Positions 34,504-46,710 of a stretch of DNA of 64,000 nucleotides are shown piece after piece; positions within the stretch are counted from its first letter, which is position 1, and every line of letters begins with the position of its first letter. Both the position numbers and the translations under genes were made by a program. Under the pieces are notes generated by a model. It saw nothing but the letters and a program-made list of their open reading frames with translations, was not told the origin of the DNA and did not search any database. Origin of the DNA: Gnetum montanum. Lineage: Eukaryota > Streptophyta > Gnetopsida > Gnetales > Gnetaceae. Where the stretch lies: positions 1-64,000 of the forward strand of contig MNCI01013777.1 in assembly GCA_015680685.1 (NCBI GenBank), read 5' to 3'.

Positions 34504-35429
34504 CCAAGGAAAAATTAGAATCAAGGGCTCATTATAATTTGATAAGAACCATGTAGCCATGAATCATGAAGGACTATGAACTAGTACTAGATGTTCATCA
34601 TATTCAAGATGAATTACATTAATCATGAAGATGCCAATGATTTTCATGTGTTACCAAAATTCCAAATGTCTAAACCACACGATAACATGATACCTCAACT
34701 ATGAGAAACATTAGTAAGAGAAAGGTAGCATCAATTTAGATAACTCCTATCCATCTTGTAGTATTATTAGAACTCTAATGAATTGAGTAAGCTTACTTTA
34801 CTAAAACCCTTGTTATCTTGTTTCTAGCCTATATGTCTATGATTATTGACCCTTTTATTATATTAACCCATTCTTTATGAGCTATGTTCTTTCTACTAAC
34901 CTTTTACTTTTTAAATATTATAAGGTTGTTAGTACATTTTTCTTTATTTTATTTTATTAATTCTAATTCTTTTGCTATGAGATTATATTTTTCTAATTTT
35001 TTGATTTTGATATTTTTTAATATTTTGGATTATCTTTTAATTTATCATATGTGCACTAATTCCTTTTTAGAGTTTTAAATTAGTAGCTATCAAGCACTAG
35101 ATGGGACATTAGTACATGGGGCACTACTTTGATTTGGTAGGATTTTTTGGATAATTTTTATTTATTTATTTATTTTATTTGATTTGAATTTATTACTAGC
35201 TTCTACTTTTAAGGGTCTTAAGTAAACTTTTCCTTAGTTAAGCTTTTGGACCTTCTGACTTATTAATATTTGTGTTTATTCATAGCTATCTGCATTTAAC
35301 TTTTCTTATTTACTCTTAGGAGATGCCTTTAAGATTAGCATAGACCATTGACCATGTTAGGAAAATTGATTCAAAAAAAACTTTTGATTTAGAATTTTAT
35401 TTTAATTTATTTTTCACTATTTAGAACTC
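34504..35429 (+). other. Interior of element G after C1, and AT-rich sequence
   Basis: Directly continues the G sequence interrupted at 25555. No protein domain is recognisable, and the part after 34880 is T-rich. One short open frame (34884-35078) is Phe/Leu-rich low-complexity translation. Confidence 0.45.
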
Positions 35430-36040
35430 CATTACTAGTTTTATTAAACCATGATTAGAATATAATACTGGCCATAATTTTTTAAGAGCTTATTCTTTTA
35501 TTTTATCTTGCTAACATCTAGGAAATAGATCCAATGAAGAAGATTTCACTAATTTAACCATGAGCTAGTTAGATCTATATCTATATTTATTTAGACCTAT
35601 GCTATCAACTAGAACCCTATGGGAAGTCATGTTTCCTAATCTCATTTTAGATCTTGCTTCAAACTTTTCATTGATCTATCATTTTTCTCCTAGGACTTGG
35701 AGACTAATAGGGAAATCAAAAACCATGCAAGGATCCTTTGTTGAGGCATTATCACTTTTAGATCGGATAATTAAACATTTTTCTTTATTTGGGTTTGGTA
35801 TTTCATTTACTACATTTTATTTTATTTCTCTCATTTGTTCACCAATTGTTTACAAATTTTCCTACATTCACAGAATTATTATTTTGATACTATTTCTACA
35901 CTTTGTCAATTTTCAGGTTTGTATTTCATGCATGAAATATTATGCAATGTTTTAACTAAGTTTCAAAATTCTCTCACTAATTTTATCCATGTTTTACCTT
36001 CATTTTCTAGTGGTAATTCTTCCATAGAACTCTGATTTCA
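35430..36040 (+). repeat. Dispersed repeat E, copy 1
   Basis: About 600 bp similar to 46711-47292 (shared blocks accatgattagaatata, ttaaccatgagctagtt, accatgcaaggatcc). It includes an open stretch (35599-35955). Could be part of the long 5' LTR of element D, whose end is at 37704. Family unknown. Confidence 0.6.
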
Positions 36041-37704
36041 AACTATTTTTCATGTTTTTGAACCCACAGATAACTCTAGATGACAACATCCTAGAAGGAA
36101 AAGTTGCCTAGCATGATGATGTAGATCCTAAGGATAGCTTGTTTATGTCTTGCAACCTAGTTTTGAGGTTAAAATGAACAAATGATATCATTTTTTAATC
36201 TATAAAAAAAATCAAGCAACTTTTATAAAGTAATTCCTAAGCTCTAGATGATCAAAAATTGAGAAAATGCTCAAAAACATCCTTTTATAGCTAGTAGAAT
36301 GCTTGAAAATTAAAAAAATGGTATTGGTAACTATAAGGTTCTAAAATGATTCTAAATGATTTAGATTCATTGGTAGATAATATTTTAATATATTTTGTTA
36401 GCTTTACCTAATAGATTAATTTGATTTTTGTTTCATTTAACCCTTAGAATTTGTTAGTTTGACATTTATACCTTGGTTTGTACCCTAAAACCTTTAGTTT
36501 GGCTATTCACACCTTTTGGATAAATATAGTACAATATCATTCATTTCGTACATATGAGTTAGAGACTCATTCATCATATCAATTATGTTTTGGAATTATC
36601 TTTCCATCATCGATGGTATTTATTTCTATTTTTGTTTGTTTCTTTGAAATTTGGATATTTGAATATAATCTTAGTAGTGACTCTATGGCGAGTCAAGTTG
36701 ATAGTGATTTTGGTACTTATGTAGTTAGTTAGGTTCGTAAGTATCATATCTTTATAGTAACTATGTCACCAACTAAGTTCATAGTATGTTGGATGCTTCC
36801 ATAGTTAGATTGGTAAGTGTCATTAATTTCAATTTGATTTTTTTAGGTTAGATAGTAGTAGTAAAGTTAATATTTGGAATCAATTAATTTGTTATTTTTT
36901 TAACTATGTATGCTTTGGTTAGTTAGTTTGGATAACATTTATTTTCATATACTCATTTGCATTAGTATCCAACTACCTAATGCTTTTAACTAAACCCATA
37001 ACAAAGTATTTTATTAGGTTGTTTATCCTAATCAATATGAGATTTGATTCCCTTTGGTTTTATGTGTGTTTCAGATGTATATATTATGTTAGATGAGAAA
37101 TATTTAGAAGAGAATGTTAATGATTAATTTATGCTTTAGATGTTGGATTGAGATTTGAACTTCAATATAACTTCAATTCTATGTTGTGATGTTTAGCTAG
37201 ATTGTGTTATTGGGATGTTGTATTGGCATTGTGCTTTACTTGTTTTGGTGTAGGACAACCATTATTTTTATTTTTTTATGTTTTGTTTCTTATCATAAGT
37301 TTTTATTTAACAATAAAGTAACATTAGTATCCAACTTCTTGTCTTGTCGATGTTTCTATATTTTTTCATTTGACATCTATTCTATTATGTAATATAATTA
37401 TATTTTGTTACTATTGTGATTATTATTTTTTAGCTTGGGAAATAAGGATTCATCTTATTTTTCCTTAGTAGACTAGTTAGGTTTAAAAAACATAGGGCTA
37501 TTATCATTGTCTTGTTAACATTTTATATTTTACGACATTTTTTCTTACTTCAATGTAGCTATTTCATGGATGTCTATTGTTTTGTCCATCATATGTTTTT
37601 GGCATTTATTTAAATTTATTACACAATATTTTTAGAATTTAACATTTAGTTTAATTATATAAATAATTTATTAATATCCTAATCTTGGTTAGTGAGGTAT
37701 TACA
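36041..37704 (+). other. T-rich region, probable 5' LTR of element D
   Basis: No gene is recognisable. The right edge ends gaggtattaca at 37694-37704, immediately before a primer binding site, so at least its end should be the 5' LTR of D. The start is not defined because no intact partner LTR is in the window. Confidence 0.45.
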
Positions 37705-37706
37705 AG

Positions 37707-37720
37707 TTAGTATTAGAGCT
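37707..37720 (+). promoter_or_regulatory. Primer binding site of element D
   Basis: ttagtattagagct corresponds to ttggtatcagagcc (initiator tRNA-Met) with transition changes only. Two bases after the LTR end. Confidence 0.7.
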
Positions 37721-37745
37721 GAAGGTTATAAATATTCTCAAATTT

Positions 37746-38790
37746 ATGATGTCAGATGTCACTAAGAAGGAGTTTGCAATCCCAACAAGGGAAAACCATG
37801 AACAACTCCATGGGAAAGTCTCTTAAAATGATGTAGTGAAGGATATTTTTACTTATTTGAGGAGTCAAAACCAATCTAACTCTAGCAGAAATGGATAGTT
37901 CAAGCCTAAAAATTCCATCATTGGTGTTAGAAGGCCCATTCAACAAGTGCTCATGGAGTAATTCATGAGGTTGAGATCCCTATCCTTTGATGATGCAAAG
38001 TATCCTATAGCTACTTTGAAATCATTATGTAAGGTGCAAGAATAATTCCAAGTCATGGGTTGTGCTTTAGTACAACAAACTAGATTGGCTACCCATCAAC
38101 TAAAAGGGGTGACAAATCATTAATGATAACCAACTAAGTTCATAACAAATTGAACACATAGGAAAATTGAGTTGATTGATTTTTTTAAAGCCTTCTAAGA
38201 TAGATATGTGTCTAAGGACTTTAGAAGGACCAAGGCCAAGGAGTTATCCAACCTAAAGTAAGGAGATCTTATTGTTTTAAAGTATGATATCAAGTTACTT
38301 CAATTGATATAGTTTGATTTTCACTTATAGGATGATGAGAAAGAGATAACTAGTAACTTTTATAAATGAACTAATTAAACTGAACAATGTGGGTTTAGTT
38401 TCTATTAGTTTGACCAAGTACATTGTTATTCATACCAAGACTTGGGCTATCAAGTGTAGTATAGGGTTGAATAAGAGGAAGAAATTAGATCAACCAAAAA
38501 GGATATCTCATCCTATGACTAGGTCAAAGAGCTTTATGTAGGTAAGGACTTTTGAAAAACTTAGTAGCCATGGAACTTCTATTAATGCTTCCCCATGATT
38601 TACTTATGACAAAATTGGATGTTTTAGAATTCATTATCCATACTACCGTGAGTACAAAAAACTAGAACATAAAGGATGGACATGCCTCAATAGGATAGAT
38701 AAGGACTAAGACTATGGACCAAGCAGTACATGGGACAAGAAAACTTAGAATAAAGATGTAGGCCACAATGTTAGAGTTTATGCTCTAACT
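37746..38790 (+). pseudogene. Gag of element D, broken
   Basis: Starts with two ATGs shortly after the primer site. The capsid core near 38160-38310 reads IDFFKAF, DRYVSKDFRRTKAKELSNLK and GDLIVLKYDIKLLQL, matching the gypsy Retrotrans_gag pattern (FLEQYF...EFLQLKQGDLTVAQY). The nucleocapsid end at 38600-38700 has Cys/His remnants and KLEHKGWTCLNR. Many stops, several at former Gln or Trp codons. Confidence 0.7.
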
Positions 38791-38849
38791 AATCAATCAT
38801 AATAAGAGAAAACTAACACAATCATGGATAGAATAGGTAACATTCGTGG

Positions 38850-39165
38850 TTTCTCTTTCTTAAACTTATTTGAACCTATTACTAGAAATTATTTTGTGGA
38901 TCATCAACTTATAACCCATTTCTAGCATAAACCTATAATCGTTCCTTTTCCCTTGAATATTCAAACCACCCATTTTCTTGGTATGATAGTATCAAATATG
39001 TTACCTTCAACAAAAATGATGATATAAGATCAAAGGTAGTATAATGATATGCTAGTGATGTGTCTTGAAGAGTATGATGTAATACTTAATATGGATTGAT
39101 TAGCCAAGTATGGTGGAAGAATAGGATCCTTATCCTTAGGTCCACAAGTGAAATAGGAGTTATAA
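38850..39165 (+). pseudogene. Protease of element D, degraded
   Basis: The active-site region is barely readable (LFEPITRNYFVDHQL near 38866, where relatives have Asp-x-Gly-Ala-Thr-His). The downstream landmark EYDVILNMDWLAKYGGRI (39070-39123) is clear and matches the family YDVILGMDWL. No intact catalytic triad can be recognised. Confidence 0.6.
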
Positions 39166-39299
39166 ACCAACCTAATAGGAGACATAACAAACTTAACAAT
39201 GTAACAACTAAAAATCTTCAGTAGTTTCTTAAGCATTATTGCAATTGTTACAATATTTTAGTGCATGAAGAGTTTAATTAGAAGGTAGAAAAGATTCTA

Positions 39300-40010
39300 T
39301 TTATTTAATAGTTCCTGTATGTATTTAAGAATGAAGTTCTCAAAGTATCTCCTCATAGAGAGATTATGTTTGAAATGACACTTAATCCTAGAACATAATC
39401 AATTTCCAAGAAACCTCATACAATATCTCTAGTAGAGTTAGCAAAACATAAGGTACATATTCAAGAGTTGTTAAACAAGGGTATTATTTGATCAAGTATT
39501 TCATCATAGGGTATGCTAGTACTCATTGAATATGAACAGTTGAATTAAGTGATAGTTAGGAACCAATATCCTCTAACTAGGATTGATAAACTCTTTGATT
39601 AGTTAAGAGAAGCTAAGATGTTCTCTATTATTAACTTAAATTCAGGATATTACCAAGTTAGAGTGCAAGAGGATGACATATCTAAAATAGCTTTTAGGAT
39701 AAGGTATGATCATTATGAGTTCTTAGTCATGCCTCTTGAACTCACTAATACACCAGTTATTTTCATGCACTTGATGAACAATGTGCTAAATTCTTATTTA
39801 TATTAATTTATCACTTTTTTCATTAATTACATCTTGTTCTATTCCATTAATGAAGAAAATCATAACAAGCACCTGAAAGCAATGATATAATTTGTAAAGA
39901 AATAACAATTGTATACACATGCCTCTATGTATGTATTTTGGAAGATAGAGATACCATTTTTTAGATATGTGGTTTTGAGAGTAGGTATATCCATTAATAC
40001 CTCTAAGATA
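39300..40010 (+). pseudogene. Reverse transcriptase of element D, broken
   Basis: RT begins near HKVHIQELLNKGII (39450). A clear frame at 39618-39806 reads MFSIINLNSGYYQVRVQEDDISKIAF-type RT (family IDLRSGYHQIRV...TAF). The catalytic strand at 39808-39840 reads FFINYILFYS, so YVDD/FIDD has become FINY with both Asp lost. INEENHNKHLKA follows, then the thumb. Dead enzyme. Confidence 0.85.
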
Positions 40011-40019
40011 TTAATGATC

Positions 40020-40560
40020 AAGGATGAACCTAATCCAACTTTAGTAAATAAAGTAAAACGTTAATTAGGTCTAGCAAGGTATTATAAAATATTTGTGAAG
40101 GATTTCTCTATGATTTTAGTGCCTATACATAAGTTGCTTAAGAAATATCATGTTTTCTTTTAATTAGATGCTTGTTAGAAGACTTTTAAGGACCTAAAGA
40201 AAAGATTGATCTTGGTGCCTATATTGATCTTACCAGTGCCTACCAAGCCTTATGATGTGTACACATATGCTTTAATAGAAGGTTTATGTGGTGTTCTCAT
40301 GTAACATGAAAAAGTAATGACTTATGATTATAAATAGCTAAAGCCTTATGAAATCATATATCTAACTTATGTTCTAGAACATGATACCATCCTCTTTACT
40401 CTTAAGACTTGGAGATATTATCTCTATGATGAATAGATTACATTTTGAATAGATCATAAGAGTTTGTAGTAAATTATGAATCAACCATAGTTGAACATGA
40501 GATAGAGGTTATGGGTAGATTTGTTAGGAAACTTTGATTTCATAGTATAGTATCATCCAG
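40020..40560 (+). pseudogene. RT connection and RNase H of element D
   Basis: The reading LGLARYYKIFVKDFSMILVPIHKLLKK (40062-40146) is the conserved RT-RNase H connection (GLAGYYRRFV). YDVYTYALIEGLCGVLM at 40252 replaces YDVYTDASKEGLGCVLM, so the catalytic Asp-Ala-Ser is lost. LKTWRYYLYDE, IDHKSL and QYHPGKDNKVVYAL follow (40400-40590), the normal end of the domain. Confidence 0.8.
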
Positions 40561-40739
40561 GTAAAGATAACAAAGTAGTATATGCACTAAGAAGGATAGC
40601 TAGAAAACTTTATAGCCTCACTATAATGTCTAGTCTTAAAGATGAGATAGCTTCTCAAGAGACTTTATATTCTTTGTATTAAAAGAAAATTGCAAATCTT
40701 GCTTCAACAAACTCAATATTCTCAATTGATAGTTTTATA

Positions 40740-41660
40740 TTGTTTAAGTTTAGAAATAGAATGTTTATCCCAATAATAGTGAAGTAGAAGCTACTTGATG
40801 AGGCTCACTTGAATAAGTATCAAATGTAGCCAAGTAATAATAAGATGTATCACAAGATCAAGTGATAGTATTGGTGCCTTGGTATGAAGAAAGATGTTAG
40901 TGAGTATGTATGTAAGTATTTAGTATGTCAAAAGGTGAAAGCAGACCATCAAAGGCCTAGTGGTTATATTCACCCATACATCATTCCAATTTTAAAATGA
41001 GATATCATTAGCATGGATTTCATCACTGGATTACTACATATTAGAAGTGGGAGTGATTCCATATTTGTGGTCATAGATCTCTTAATCAATTTTTTTTATT
41101 TTTTGGTTGTAAAAGAAATCACTAGTACAAAAGGAATTACTTAGTTATTCTTATAAGAAATTATCAAATTGAATTGATTTCCAAATAAGATTATGTCAAA
41201 CTAAGATCCTAAGTTTATTTCCAAATTTTGATAGTCTTTTCAAAAGAGTCTGGATTCTACAATAAATCTTAACTTAGTATATCACACTAAAAAATGGTTA
41301 GAAATAGAGGATGAATCATATTTTATAGGATATTCTTCAAGCTTATGCTTTTGACTATAGAGATAGCTGGAACAAAGTTCTTCTATTATTAGAGTTTGCA
41401 TATAATGATTGTTATTGAACTAGTTTAAAACCAACACAATATTAAGTGTTGTATAGTAGACCTCATTATACACCTTCATCCTAGGATTCCATAGACAATA
41501 AGTAGTAAACCAAGACTAACATTATTAAGGAGGCTACTGAATATATAAATGTTTTCTTAAATAGACTAAAAATAGCATAGGATAGATACATAAAGTATGC
41601 TAACATCAAAATATGACCATTGCTATTTAGTGTTGGTGATCAAAGTTTTCTCATAGTGAG
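40740..41660 (+). pseudogene. Integrase of element D, truncated
   Basis: The zinc-finger part reads LLDEAHLNKYQM, then YWCLGMKKDVSEYVCKYLVCQKVKADHQRPSG (40790-40965). The core has IISMDFITGL with the first Asp kept (41010-41035) and SIFVVID. Then IMSN, a stop and DPKFIS at 41190 shows the second Asp as Asn. A C-terminal FSVGDQSFLIVS near 41620-41655 is followed by loss of similarity. No chromodomain. Confidence 0.8.
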
Positions 41661-41838
41661 CCTCCTAAGCAAGAAGTATGATCAAAGATGATAGGGATTA
41701 GGAAGTTTAATACAAAAGTATCTAGTATGTTCATATTATTTGGTATGTTTAGGAGGTTTGATACAAAAGTATTTGATATGTTCAAAAGTGAGCCTCCTAA
41801 TTAGAAAGTTTTCTTAAGCCTCATAACTTTCCTTTTTT

Positions 41839-41879
41839 ATTAAACCTCCTAAAATTTAATAGCAAATAGGAGGTTTAAT
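41839..41879. repeat. Perfect 12-bp inverted repeat (hairpin)
   Basis: attaaacctcct at 41839-41850 and aggaggtttaat at 41868-41879 with a 17-base spacer. Two further copies of taggaRgtttRatacaaaag lie at 41701 and 41748. Could be a decayed MITE end; function unknown. Confidence 0.6.
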
Positions 41880-42108
41880 TGAAAATGAAAGTTAACTTCT
41901 TTCTACATTGAACCATTTCTTATTTTTAGAAAAATTCATGATGTTTTCAATTAGATTAATCTTCCATAGTAGTTATAGTCTTTTTTTCCAAGAGGCCAAC
42001 ATGTTTGGCATGATGGGAGGAATGGGGAGTTGAATTTGTCATCCTCCACATCATGTGCCATGTGTAGGAGAGCCAAAGAGTCACTATAGGGGAGTCAAAC
42101 CTAAAAAT

Positions 42109-42655
42109 TCAATCAAAAAAAGGAACAAAATGGGAAAAGTAGAATGTGAAGGCTAGAGAGGCACATTAAGGATTTTGTGCTAAAATTTCTAGTGGAGGAA
42201 GAGCACCACTTCACACAGGCACTTTGCAAGGAGCTCACGATGATGCTACAGATGGTAGAGATGGATTTAGATGCATGAGATTTGGTAATGATGAAAAATG
42301 ACCATTTCTACTTGAATAGCCTCGATATCGATTGGATGCAGCAACAGCCGCATTTGCGTTTCTTGGCATTGCTCAAAAAAGTCAATCAGAAATAGGAATG
42401 AAATGGGGAAAGTAGAACATGAAGCCTAGAGAGGAATAGTAAGGTTTTTGTGCTAAAATTCTTGGTGAAGAGAGAGCACTACTTCATGTAGGTGCTCTAC
42501 ATAGATCTTATGACAATGCTATGATTAGTGGAGGTGTATTCAGATGCATAAGCTCTAGTAACAACAAACAATGGCCATTTATACATGAATGGCCTTGATC
42601 TTAATTAATTGTAGTAGTAGCCATGTTTACATTTTTTTAGCATTGTTAAAGGAGT
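42109..42655. repeat. Two-unit tandem repeat, period about 273 bp
   Basis: Unit 1 from 42109 and unit 2 from 42382 share ordered blocks (tcaatcaRaaa, gctagagagg, ttttgtgctaaaattct, ggcattgctcaaa/agcattgttaaag). The copies have diverged. There are no coding features in either. Confidence 0.7.
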
Positions 42656-44734
42656 TCAAAAATGTAACCCTAGTGCTTATGTACCTGAGTGTGGCATTGG
42701 TGGCCACCGTATGTAGCCACGTCATGACAAGCAAAATGTCGTTAACTATGGTGCATGATTATTGCATCATGCACTACAACCACAAATTTCTATACAAAAA
42801 TTTCATTGACATTAACATTGTTGTTCCACATGGCTTTCATTCTTTGCTAAGTTAGCACTAGGGAAGGAAGAGAGCATATGTTGATTTCTATAGGTCTTAT
42901 GCAAGGATGAGGAAGAATCAATTACAAGAAAACCAGTGGGCATGTGAAGTTGTAGAAGGAATGTGGATGTCACAATGACATGTTGTAGAAGTGGTAGTAG
43001 TGACATGGCCATAGTTATGCAGTGGCCAAGGGTTATGCTAATGATCATAGGATTTGACAGGCATTTTAGACCATCGATGGTGTCATTGGTTACAAGGTAT
43101 CTTCGATGGAAGATGAATTGACATATGTGGCTATAGAACATCAAATCCTTGGAAGCATAGGAGGCCTCCTCTTGCTTTAAAAATCACATCAAAGATTCCC
43201 CTTGCTATGCAGACACAAGTATCAAAAAGATAGACATTAAAAATTTTCCCATTCAACTATGTAAATTGAAAGAGACACTGAATTTGAAATTGTGTAATTT
43301 TCTTGTAGATTACAAGAAAAGTTGTGATGCTAGATTAGATCATCAATTAAGTGTAGTATATTCAATGCTAATTTGAGATAAATTATTGAAAATTTTCTAT
43401 TTAGGATTTATTTACTTAGCCATTTGGTAAATGAATAATGGTCATTGATTTTGCTTCTCCTTGTCTTTAGTTTCTATTCATGAAACTTAAAGTTGTCAAC
43501 CTAAGACTCCAGATGATTGCTAATGACTTTCTTCCAAAAGATGTAGGATTTGTTCTTTGGCTACAAAATTGTATTAATAATACTATAAGTTTGTTATGAA
43601 GCTCTGAAATCTTGAATACTATTTCAGTGTCTCTAAATAGTTTCTAATAACAATGAACCCATACTTGAAGTAGTCTCTGGTAGACTCGCATTTGTTTAAT
43701 GAAAACTAGCATAAACCAGCATGATTGGATAACTAATTATGGACCTTTTTTCTGGGTTAGTAGATTCTTGAACCAACTAGCATGACCTTTGCCAGTGATG
43801 CCATAATGATATATCCATAGTTTGGCCAAACAGAATGATCAGCTACGCATGTTGCAGCATCTTATGAGAGAAACCAGCAATGCATGGAAAATGTAACAAA
43901 AGTCTTTATTTCTCTGAAGAAATCTATGAATGATAAATTTCATCTCATTAATTATTTTTGGGATGCTAAGGTACATCATAATGCATCATCCTATTATCTA
44001 AGATTTATTCCACCTTACTTTTGTTGGTTTCAACTTTCAAGGTAATCTAATTAACTCGAAACATTGAAAATTCCTTTTTCAGAATCCAAATGTTTGGGAA
44101 GAAGAACTACAAAATTTACTTCATTCTGGAGCTACTACCAACATTCACGCATCTTTTCCTGCATAATATTTTCATGGTAAAATTAGTAATGCACAACTTG
44201 CTTAATTGAGACCTTGTAATAATTGAGATCTTACAATTATGTTCCTTGAATATTATAATTACTGAACTAGAGCTTTGTCATTGATTCTTCTATAGACTCA
44301 TTTCCCACAACAAATGAAAATATTTAACTAGGGAAAATCTTCACTAGAGGTGGTGAAAGTAGTTTTTCAATCTAATAATTTTTGAGCTACCTGGACAATA
44401 GTAACCATCACAGCAACATCTAGGGTTCTCTAATTTTTTTTACTCAATTTCATCTATCCCAAGAAATATCCAATGGTAAAAAGGTCATAGATATACATCC
44501 TTTAGATCCTTGATGATATGATGATGAAAAAATCTACAAATAATCATAGGATCCATGATTTATCACCTCCTAACATTGGAGGTGATTCTAAATCATACAA
44601 TAGTTAAGAAATATTGTTTTTAATTTTTAATTTGAAACTTTAATATAGTATTTATTGTAAGTATTTGCTAGGGATAATAAAAGAAAATCCAAGTAACTTT
44701 CATTCAATTTTAAGATTAGAATCAATAAAATTAA
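42656..44734. other. Low-copy-looking sequence, no supported gene
   Basis: 2 kb of mixed composition, less AT-rich around 43640-43900. The open frames 42589-42855 (+) and 42812-43144 (-) show no recognisable domain. Possibly unique intergenic or intronic host sequence. Confidence 0.4.
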
Positions 44735-45430
44735 ATATGTTCAAAGTTGTTACACAATTGTACATAGAAAAAATTTACTGAATCAAGTGTGATTTTTATT
44801 TGAATAATCATGATTTTTTAATTTATGACTATTTTAAAGCTATTTCAATTTGCAAAACACTCATTTCACTTTATCACATAGTTCCTATTGCACATAGCCT
44901 CATATATTAAGGGACTTTAGGACAGATAGTTACATTCCATTAAACCATAGTTTTCTAATTTGGTGATAAATCACTAATTTAACAATTAGTAGCTAGATCA
45001 AAAAACAATTTCCCCCAACCTAAATTGACTTGGCATGACTTTTATAATAAACCTTATTTTTAGAAAGAAATCAATAGATTTAGGTATATTTTTGCAGCTT
45101 TTAAATATAATTCAGCTTGACTTGGCAATTTATAATGATTCTTGAAACATGTCAATCCAACCTATTTCTTAAATATTTAAACATTACTTTAAACTTATCT
45201 AATCATGCAAAACACTCACTCACTTCCAACTCATCACAAAGTTCTTATTAATAATGTTTAAAGGTGTTACAAAATTGTATATAGAAAATATTTACTAAAT
45301 CAAGTAGATTTTAACTTTAATTATCATGATTTTTTAATTTATGATTATTTCAAAGACATCTAAATTTTCAAAATGCTCATTTTTACTCTACCACATAGTT
45401 CCTATTGCTGATAGTCTCATATATTAATTA
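44735..45430. repeat. Direct repeat pair of about 180 bp
   Basis: 44735-44910 and 45245-45430 share blocks such as atcatgattttttaatttatga and catagttcctattg, and a third partial piece lies near 45190. A diverged satellite-like or duplicated segment; no gene. Confidence 0.65.
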
Positions 45431-46067
45431 AGAACAATAGGAAATGAAAAAAAAATTAATAAGAATAATTTATTTTCATCCTATTCAGCTGTGTTGCTAC
45501 CAGCAAGGATAGTGCAAGCCTTGAATCTTAATATGGTAGACTTGAGTGTTAAGCCATGTGGGTTGACTGATGGATCCCACAGTTGGTGGGGTATGGCTAC
45601 ATTACTTTATTTTTCTAGCTTCAATGAGTTGCTTCTTCACTTTCAAATATGGGCATGTCGATTTGGCACAGAAGGGGAACCCTCTTTTCATTTTGAAGAG
45701 GGTTGAAAACTTTAATTTTAAGCTTATCACTTGAAAGTTGCAATAGAGGCCATTTCTCCTTTCTCTTTCTCCTATCTTGTGGTTGGCTAATCAAGTTTTG
45801 GACATTATAACTTTTATTTTAAGCTTATGTCTATAATTAATATCTATGATTATGTTGGCTAGGTTTTATAAAATTAGAAGAACATGCTAAAAGCAAAATG
45901 GCTACCATTAAGGTGTTTGGGGTTGGAGAAGACTTTAAATAGTTCTATTAATATTTTAACAACTTGAACATTTAAAACTATGTACTTTATAATGATAATT
46001 GATAACATAAAAGCTTAAAAAATAATTAAATTCTACTCATAGCCCATGAAACCACTTCATTATCTTT
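45431..46067. other. No supported gene
   Basis: Mixed sequence with one short open frame (45491-45706) of no known family. The phrase ttttaagcttat occurs twice (45716 and 45821). Nothing further. Confidence 0.4.
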
Positions 46068-46087
46068 TATATATATATATATATCAA

Positions 46088-46474
46088 TTGGTTGAGATGA
46101 TTTTAAAGAAAAAGATATTAACCAATATCTACTACTAGAAGAGGTAACAAGATAACTAGAAATGGAATCACTCATCCCCCCCTCCCCCCTCTATTTCTCT
46201 ACCACTTACCAAATTTAGTTTTACCTTCTTGGTCAAGTTTGCTCTATCTTTGTTCGTTCATGGAGTTTTTGAGTGTTATTTATACAAGAGATGTATTTCT
46301 CAAAAATGCCATGAACAAACAAAGATAGAGAAAGCTTTACCAAGAGGGTAAAACTAAATTGGGTAAGTTGTAGAGAAATAGAGGAGGGATAAGTGATTTC
46401 AATTTTAGTTATCTTGTTACCTTATCTAGTAGTTGGGCTTGGTTAACATCTTCTTCCTTAAACATCTCAGCCAA
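46088..46474. mobile_element. Foldback/MITE-like element in a TA microsatellite
   Basis: Two imperfect inverted arms of about 190 bp (46088-46285 and about 46290-46474) begin ttggttgagatg and end catctcagccaa. They contain matching blocks such as gaggtaacaagataact / agttatcttgttacctt and ggtaaaactaaatt. The element is flanked on both sides by ta runs (46069-46084 and 46474-46495). Inserting into or carrying TA repeats is typical of some plant MITEs. The transcript could fold into one long hairpin. No coding capacity. Confidence 0.75.
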
Positions 46475-46710
46475 TATATATATATATATATATATAAGCT
46501 AGTTCATAATGTGTCTTATGTAGCTATGTTAAGGAACTAGATTGTATATCCTCTTCATTGAATTATTTAGTAGGACATAGAGCTTCAACATAATGTTAAT
46601 TTTTTGAAATGGTAATTTAAGATTTTTGACAAGATGAATAGAAAGTTAATAAATAAGATAATTTCAATGGTAAAAGTAATTGGAATATAAGCTTTCACTC
46701 TCCAGAGCTT

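Larger units (their letters stand above)
37705..41660 (+). mobile_element. Chromovirus-like (Tekay/Del-type) gypsy element D, interior
   Basis: Primer site, gag, protease, RT, RNase H and integrase follow in the standard gypsy order on the plus strand. Motifs such as DDISKIAFRIRYDHYEFLVMP (RT) and HQRPSG near the integrase finger are Tekay/Del-like. The integrase breaks off near 41660 without a chromodomain. The 3' LTR was not found, although repeat E copy 2 at 46711 may be a piece of it. Heavily stopped. Confidence 0.78.

Noticed and set aside
35599-35955. 118-codon open frame in repeat E
   Set aside because: Some similarity of translation persists in the second copy, but stops occur there and the repeat may be an LTR; kept only as a repeat.
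42812-43144. Minus-strand open frame of 110 codons
   Set aside because: Overlaps an opposite open frame, His/Met/Leu-rich without family features; probably chance.
45491-45706. Open frame of 71 codons in GC-richer sequence
   Set aside because: No domain, no upstream signals, no second copy; could not be supported as a gene.
46172-46190. Poly-C run in the foldback element
   Set aside because: Simple sequence length change, absent from the opposite arm.
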